A stretch of DNA of 18,862 nucleotides from DATLBY01 sp035526665 (lineage in GTDB: Bacteria > Acidobacteriota > Terriglobia > Bryobacterales > Bryobacteraceae): contig DATLBY010000487.1 in the NCBI GenBank assembly GCA_035526665.1, forward strand, positions 1-18,862. Reading direction: 5' to 3'. Within the stretch, counting starts at the first letter, position 1, and every line of letters begins with the position of its first letter. Below, piece after piece: positions 14,573 to 18,862 of the stretch. The translations under genes were made by a program, and so were the position numbers. Below the pieces are notes generated by a model. That model had not been told where the DNA came from, searched no databases, and was given only the letters and a program-made list of their open reading frames with translations.

Positions 14573-15238
14573 ATGACAAGACTTGCCTTACTCTCCCTGA
14601 TCCTTACGCTTCCTGCCTTCGCCAAGGGCACGGATGCGCGGATGGCAGAGGCCACAAATACACTGAAGGAAATCATGGGAACCCCGGACAAATCCATTCC
14701 GCAGGAGCTGCTGAATAAAGCTCAATGCATCGTCGTCGTTCCGGGCTTGAAAAAGGGAGCGTTTGTAGTCGGCGCTAAGTACGGACGCGGCTTCTTATCC
14801 TGCCGCCGGAAAGAAATGGTCGGATGGTCGGCTCCCGCTGGAGTGCGCGTGGAGGGCGGCAGCTTCGGCTTTCAGATCGGTGGCGCTGAGACCGACGTGG
14901 TGATGCTGATATTGAATGATCGGGGATTCGAGAAACTGCTCTCGAGCAAGTTTACGTTAGGGGCAGACGCCTCCGTGGCGGCGGGCCCCGTCGGCAGAAC
15001 GTCATCCGCTGAAACAGACGCGTTGATGCATGCCGAGATTCTCACCTGGTCCCGGACCCGCGGCGCATTTGCCGGCATTGCACTCAATGGAGCCACGCTC
15101 CGGCAGGATGCGGATGCCAACAAAGATCTCTATGGAGCCGAAATCGATAACCGGGAAATTGTGATGGGGGGCAAGCAGGCTCCGAAAAGTGCGGCCGGGT
15201 TCATCAGCGTGTTGAATAAGTACTCCAGCCGGAGGTAG
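14573..15238 (+). CDS. secreted SYLF-domain protein (DUF500/Ysc84 family)
   Basis: A 221-residue protein with a signal peptide (MTRLALLSLILTLPAFAKG) followed by a complete SYLF domain. Family landmarks are KAQCIVVVPGLKKGAFVVGAKYG split around residues 49-71, GRGFLSCR, GWSAPAGVRVEGGSFGFQIG and ETDVVMLILN (106-115), and the later GRTSSAETDALMHAEILTWSRTRGAFAGIAL region. Eukaryotic SYLF proteins bind phosphoinositides. Bacterial versions are exported, probably membrane- or lipid-associated, and of unclear function. Length is normal for the bacterial type. There is no Shine-Dalgarno before the ATG, and a TATAAT ends six bases upstream, so the transcript may be leaderless. It ends 12 bases before the convergent GH57 gene, with no clear terminator in between. 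Confidence 0.92.
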   Translation: MTRLALLSLILTLPAFAKGTDARMAEATNTLKEIMGTPDKSIPQELLNKAQCIVVVPGLKKGAFVVGAKYGRGFLSCRRKEMVGWSAPAGVRVEGGSFGFQIGGAETDVVMLILNDRGFEKLLSSKFTLGADASVAAGPVGRTSSAETDALMHAEILTWSRTRGAFAGIALNGATLRQDADANKDLYGAEIDNREIVMGGKQAPKSAAGFISVLNKYSSRR

Positions 15239-15250
15239 AAGCGCCGGCGG

Positions 15251-17323
15251 CTAAATGATCCAGTCAACGGGCTCCGCCGTCGAAAACTCAATCCAGCCTT
15301 GGGGTGGCAGCGCGTCCACCGGTAGGCCCTGCTGCCATAAAGAGAGCTGAAAGCGAAGATTGCCCCCGGTCGGAATCTCAAACGTAGCAAAGGAAAGCTT
15401 TACTTCGCACACGGCCCCGAATTTGCATTCGACGCCGGCCTGCTGGTCCGCCGGCCGCAGGCGTACGGATTTTCCGCCCGGTTCGAGATTGATTCGAATT
15501 TCTAGGTTGTGGCTGATTCCGTCGATGAAATCGAGCCGCAGGAAAAGGCTGTTGCCGTCGCTGCCATAGCGGAGCTCCTCAACCAGGAAGCGCTTCCCGT
15601 GCATGGCGCCGGAGCGTGAATCCACGCGATACATGCCCGCCCCCAACCACTCAAAGTACGAGGTGACTTCGCCGTCGATAACTGCCTTCACCGGCCCTGA
15701 GGGTGGTTGGTGATGCTCCGTGATGGCAATCTTCAGAATGGGGCGGGACAAATCCTCAGGCGGCGAAAGCTTCAAGGCCAGATACACGTTGGCCAGATGA
15801 TCCCGGAACAGCCGGTCGAACTCCGGCCGGTTGGCTGAATCGTGTTCCGGCCCGTACCACCAGCACCAATCGCTGCCCTCGGCGATCATCAGTTCGTCGT
15901 GCGCAAGCTGCTTGCGCTCCCCCGGGATGAATGCAGCCTCGGGACTCTGGATCACTCGCTCGAAAGTCTGGCGGGCGCGCAGCAGATGTTCCCAGGCGGT
16001 GTTATCCTCCTCCGCGCCAATCCATACGTCGAAGTTGGCATTGATCCAGGAACCCGGGAAGATTTTGGAAATCGGCTGTGCGGGCACGCGAGCCAGGGCC
16101 TCGGAAACGGTTAAGGCATGAGTAGTAGGATCGTCCGTGATACGGCGGTACAACTCCCGTAAAAAAGGCCGGCCGCTTTCCTGGTAGTATTCCCAAGCGT
16201 TTTCCCCATCCAGAATGATCGGCACCAGGGCGTCGCGTCCGCTCGCCAGAATACCGCGGCAGTTTTCTCGAATTCGGGTTAGGAAGTGAGCCGCTGCTTC
16301 GGCCGCTCCCATGCGGGAGTAGACAAAGCCGATCAGGTCGCTGAGATAGTGATCCCGGAAGATTACTTTGATTTCGCGCTCTTCCTGCCGCCAAACGTAG
16401 GGCCGGTAGGTCGCAGCGGCGTCGGCATCTTTTTGGATGCTACGGCCGAGCACTCCATTGTCCGTCGCAATCCAGCGGAAGCCCAGCGTCGCCGCCAGCG
16501 CCAGTACGTCATCCGACACCGCCCCTTCCGAGGGCCAGAGCCCCGCAGGCGTGACGTTCATTGCAGACCGGATATACTCGGATGCCTTTTCCACCTGGTA
16601 CCTTGCGTCTTGCGGATACTCAAAGCGGCTTGGCAGCGGCACGTACGGATGCGAAACCTCCGCAATATTCGAATCGCAAATTAGCGGAAGAATCGGATGA
16701 TAGAAAGGAGTTGTTGAGATCTCGATCTGGCCGCGGCCTGCCAAGTCACGGTACATCGGGAGCACCCTCGCAATCTTTTCTGTCTGCTTCCTGCCGAGCA
16801 GACTCTGATCGTCGAGATTGAAACCGCGGCCCTTCTCGACCAGCCCTCGGATTTCCGAATCGTGCGCCAGCCACTCTTCGTCAAACCAGGCGAGTTGCGA
16901 GAGCACCTGGAGATCGCGTAGGGATTGCACATCGAAACTCCGCTGAGAGCCGCCGCGCCAAAGGTCGAAGAGTTCGCCATAGCGGGGATAGCGGTAAATC
17001 ATGCGCGCCGGATTAGCCTGGAAGAAATATTGGAGGATGAAGGCTCGCTGCAATTCGTCCAGGCGCTCGGCCGGGCAGAGCGCCATGCGGAGAAACTCAT
17101 CCGCAGCCTGCCCGGAGGCGTACTCGTCGATCTGCACCAGCAGGGAGGGGACGAGATTAAAGGTCTGATGAACCGCCGGAAAGTCCTCCAGCACCTTCAC
17201 CATCCCGTAGTAGTCTTTTAAGGCATGCAGGCGGGTCCACGGGAGCTTGTACTCGCCTGACACAAGGTCCTTGTAGAAAGGCTGGTGCATGTGCCAGACA
17301 AAACAGACGTAAATCTCGGCCAT
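15251..17323 (-). CDS. glycoside hydrolase family 57 protein (COG1449 alpha-amylase type)
   Basis: A 690-residue cytoplasmic-looking enzyme without signal peptide. GH57 conserved regions appear in order: HMHQPF (11-16), ISTTPFYHPILPL (202-214), GLWPSEGAV (261-269, with Glu266 as likely nucleophile), FRDHYLSDLIGF (322-333, containing the candidate acid/base Asp), and LDGENAWEYY (371-380). The remaining 300 residues form a helical segment and then a C-terminal beta-rich domain of the kind following many GH57 barrels. GH57 enzymes act on alpha-glucans (alpha-amylase, 4-alpha-glucanotransferase, branching enzyme, amylopullulanase). The COG1449 subgroup is poorly characterised, so I do not assign a reaction. 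Its ATG overlaps the stop of the upstream phosphoesterase gene as TAATG, implying coupled translation. It is convergent to the SYLF gene. Confidence 0.92.
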   Translation of the reverse strand: MAEIYVCFVWHMHQPFYKDLVSGEYKLPWTRLHALKDYYGMVKVLEDFPAVHQTFNLVPSLLVQIDEYASGQAADEFLRMALCPAERLDELQRAFILQYFFQANPARMIYRYPRYGELFDLWRGGSQRSFDVQSLRDLQVLSQLAWFDEEWLAHDSEIRGLVEKGRGFNLDDQSLLGRKQTEKIARVLPMYRDLAGRGQIEISTTPFYHPILPLICDSNIAEVSHPYVPLPSRFEYPQDARYQVEKASEYIRSAMNVTPAGLWPSEGAVSDDVLALAATLGFRWIATDNGVLGRSIQKDADAAATYRPYVWRQEEREIKVIFRDHYLSDLIGFVYSRMGAAEAAAHFLTRIRENCRGILASGRDALVPIILDGENAWEYYQESGRPFLRELYRRITDDPTTHALTVSEALARVPAQPISKIFPGSWINANFDVWIGAEEDNTAWEHLLRARQTFERVIQSPEAAFIPGERKQLAHDELMIAEGSDWCWWYGPEHDSANRPEFDRLFRDHLANVYLALKLSPPEDLSRPILKIAITEHHQPPSGPVKAVIDGEVTSYFEWLGAGMYRVDSRSGAMHGKRFLVEELRYGSDGNSLFLRLDFIDGISHNLEIRINLEPGGKSVRLRPADQQAGVECKFGAVCEVKLSFATFEIPTGGNLRFQLSLWQQGLPVDALPPQGWIEFSTAEPVDWII

Positions 17324-18862
17324 TACTTAGCGAAAAAGCTCCTTACTGGGGCAGGAGGATCTGTCTTGCGGATTGCGGCCCAGAGGATATCGTTCATCTC
17401 GTCATCATCAATACGGTCGGCTTCCGAGAGATCCAGTTTCGCGGCGCGAGCTGCCAATGGCGTGTTCTCCGGATTTACTTCCTTCAAGGAACGCCGCGGC
17501 TTCTCGGCGACATAGGGTTTTACATCCGGTGTGCCGGAAAATGCCGCCGACATGGGGCGGGCTCCGGCATCGAAATGTGTCAAGGGCCGCAGGCCGACAA
17601 TGAGCTCGATGGTCCGGAGGATCGACGTCGTGTTGTACATCGAGCTATCCACAATGCCGCGGTGTGTGTAGGGAGACAGCACATAGGCCGGAGAGCGGTG
17701 GGAATCCACGTGGTCAGGACCGTTCTGCGCGTCGTCTTCCAGCACGAAAATCGCGGTGCTGGGCCAGAATTTGCTCTTGGAAACCGCCTCGACGATCATC
17801 CCGAAGGCGTAATCGTTATCCGCCATCGCCGACAGCGGCGATATTTTCCCTGCTGCCGCACCGGACGTGTGGTCATTTCCCAGGCGCATGAAGATGAGCT
17901 TCGGCATGCTACCCGATTTCTCCATCTCAGCCAGATCCTTCAGAAAGGTTTTGGCGCGTTCCACGTCGGGGTAGGTAAGGTCAAACCCGCGGTAATCCAT
18001 GTTGGTCACCTTCGCAAGCACCGGATCGCGCACGCTTTTGACCTGCGGCCCGCTCTCGGGCGCGGTGGGAAAGTTCGTGCATTGCAATCCGAAATTGCGC
18101 ATGGAAATACCGGCAGCGGCCGCATTGCTCCAGAGGTATCCCGCGGGGGGCAGCGCCGCTACCTCACCGCCTTCGTAATCGTAGAGTTTGCGGCGGCCTG
18201 CATAGCTATTCGGCCACATCTTCTGCACGTAGTCGTTTGCGATACCGGAAGTAGACCAATTGTGCCCGTCCGCGCTCACATCGGCATTCACATAAAAATT
18301 GTCGAACAGAACGAACTCGCGTGCGAGCTTGTGATGGTTCGGACTGGATTCCTCGGTAAAGAGCGTGAGCGACGGATCGCCATTGCCCTTGCCCAGGTCG
18401 CCCAGCACCTGGTCGTAGGTGCGATTCTCCTTGATGATGTAAATCACATGCTGGATAGGAGATGGATCGCCCGGATGCGAGGGCACCGGGTTGCCCGCAC
18501 CGGTATTCACGCCATCCATCAATTCGTCGCGATAGGGCGAGTTGAGAAGTACCGTGCGCGTGTACTTCTGCAACTCATCGTCAGTGAAGGGCTCAATGAC
18601 GGAAGCCGTACCTGTCTGAATGCGGCCCACATATTCAACGGCCGTGATTCCCAGATGCAGTGGAGCCGCGCGCTTCGTGGGATTCGGGCCAAGGGGATTC
18701 GGCAAGCTGCGAAGTCCACGACCATTCAGAACCACCAGCCGGCCGTCGGAAAGACCGCGTGCGGCCGTCGGGTACCAACCTGTCGGAACAAATCCCATCA
18801 CGCGGCTGCGGGACTCGGAGATGTCTGCTACCGCTACCGCGTTCGCGTCGGAGCAGACGACG
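17323..18862 (-). CDS. beta-propeller (YncE-like) / phosphoesterase fusion protein, N-terminus cut by right edge
   Basis: The frame is open to the right edge, leaving 512 visible residues. A GTG at 18801 could be taken as a start, but the frame continues upstream without a stop. The residues there (VVCSDANAVAVADISESRSR) read as a propeller blade running into GFVPTGWYPTA. The visible part is therefore the last blades of a YncE-like propeller followed by a phosphoesterase domain of the alkaline-phosphatase superfamily (phospholipase C/acid phosphatase type, PF04185-like). Landmarks are VIYIIKENRTYDQVLGDL, DGHNWSTSGIANDYV, FMRLGNDHTSG, FVLEDDAQNGPDHVDSHRSPAYV and SPYTHRG. The Asp/His metal ligands expected in such enzymes are present. 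The substrate is not predictable. The usual location is the periplasm, but the signal sequence lies outside the window. The stop overlaps the GH57 start. Confidence 0.88.
   Translation of the reverse strand, partial: VVCSDANAVAVADISESRSRVMGFVPTGWYPTAARGLSDGRLVVLNGRGLRSLPNPLGPNPTKRAAPLHLGITAVEYVGRIQTGTASVIEPFTDDELQKYTRTVLLNSPYRDELMDGVNTGAGNPVPSHPGDPSPIQHVIYIIKENRTYDQVLGDLGKGNGDPSLTLFTEESSPNHHKLAREFVLFDNFYVNADVSADGHNWSTSGIANDYVQKMWPNSYAGRRKLYDYEGGEVAALPPAGYLWSNAAAAGISMRNFGLQCTNFPTAPESGPQVKSVRDPVLAKVTNMDYRGFDLTYPDVERAKTFLKDLAEMEKSGSMPKLIFMRLGNDHTSGAAAGKISPLSAMADNDYAFGMIVEAVSKSKFWPSTAIFVLEDDAQNGPDHVDSHRSPAYVLSPYTHRGIVDSSMYNTTSILRTIELIVGLRPLTHFDAGARPMSAAFSGTPDVKPYVAEKPRRSLKEVNPENTPLAARAAKLDLSEADRIDDDEMNDILWAAIRKTDPPAPVRSFFAK

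Noticed and set aside
15226..15255. Terminator between the convergent SYLF and GH57 genes
   Set aside because: Only a five-base AGCCG/CGGCT pairing with a long loop and no T-tract is present.
18799..18801. GTG as true start of the phosphoesterase
   Set aside because: The frame stays open to the window edge and the upstream residues continue a propeller-like blade, so the gene extends beyond the window.
1..18862. CRISPR array, tRNA, rRNA, insertion sequence or phage genes
   Set aside because: No regularly spaced repeats, no cloverleaf-like stretches, and no transposase, integrase or cas-type proteins were found by reading both strands.

Overview
The window looks like a chromosomal segment of a high-GC, Gram-negative-type bacterium. 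The best guess is an Acidobacteriota member of the Solibacter/Bryobacter kind. That placement is an inference from protein style and gene order (a rimP-nusA-infB-ylxP-rbfA cluster running into apbE-hemE-hemG, secreted SYLF and COG1449-type GH57 proteins). It has not been checked by a search. No tRNA, rRNA, insertion sequence, integrase or CRISPR array was seen. Most of the window is housekeeping or metabolic, with some accessory genes at both ends.

Left block (1-4381). A minus-strand cluster encodes a beta-carbonic anhydrase, a small predicted secreted protein, a membrane NarL/DegS-type histidine kinase and its response regulator, which runs off the left edge. Divergent from the carbonic anhydrase lies a SulP-family anion transporter with a C-terminal STAS domain. 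The arrangement suggests bicarbonate/CO2 handling linked to a two-component system. Positions 4382-4712 carry no gene. They hold two inverted repeats, a candidate -10 box and a terminator-like hairpin in the leader of rimP.

Central block (4713-14000, plus strand). Eight closely packed genes probably form one operon: rimP, nusA, infB, a DUF503/ylxP gene, rbfA, apbE, hemE and a hemG/hemY-type oxidase. Intergenic gaps are 56 bases (rimP-nusA), 76 bases (nusA-infB), then 6 bases or less, including an overlap between apbE and hemE. The first five serve ribosome maturation, transcription elongation and translation initiation. The last three serve protein flavinylation and heme synthesis. The usual truB/ribF/rpsO/pnp continuation after rbfA is absent.

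Right block (13987-18862). A secreted protein of unknown function (minus) and a SYLF-domain lipid-binding-type protein (plus) diverge from a 19-bp gap. The gap contains a palindromic ATTATAAT box, which could act as a shared -10 for two leaderless mRNAs. Convergent to the SYLF gene is a minus-strand pair: a large propeller-phosphoesterase protein (cut by the right edge) whose stop codon overlaps the start of a GH57 glycoside hydrolase.
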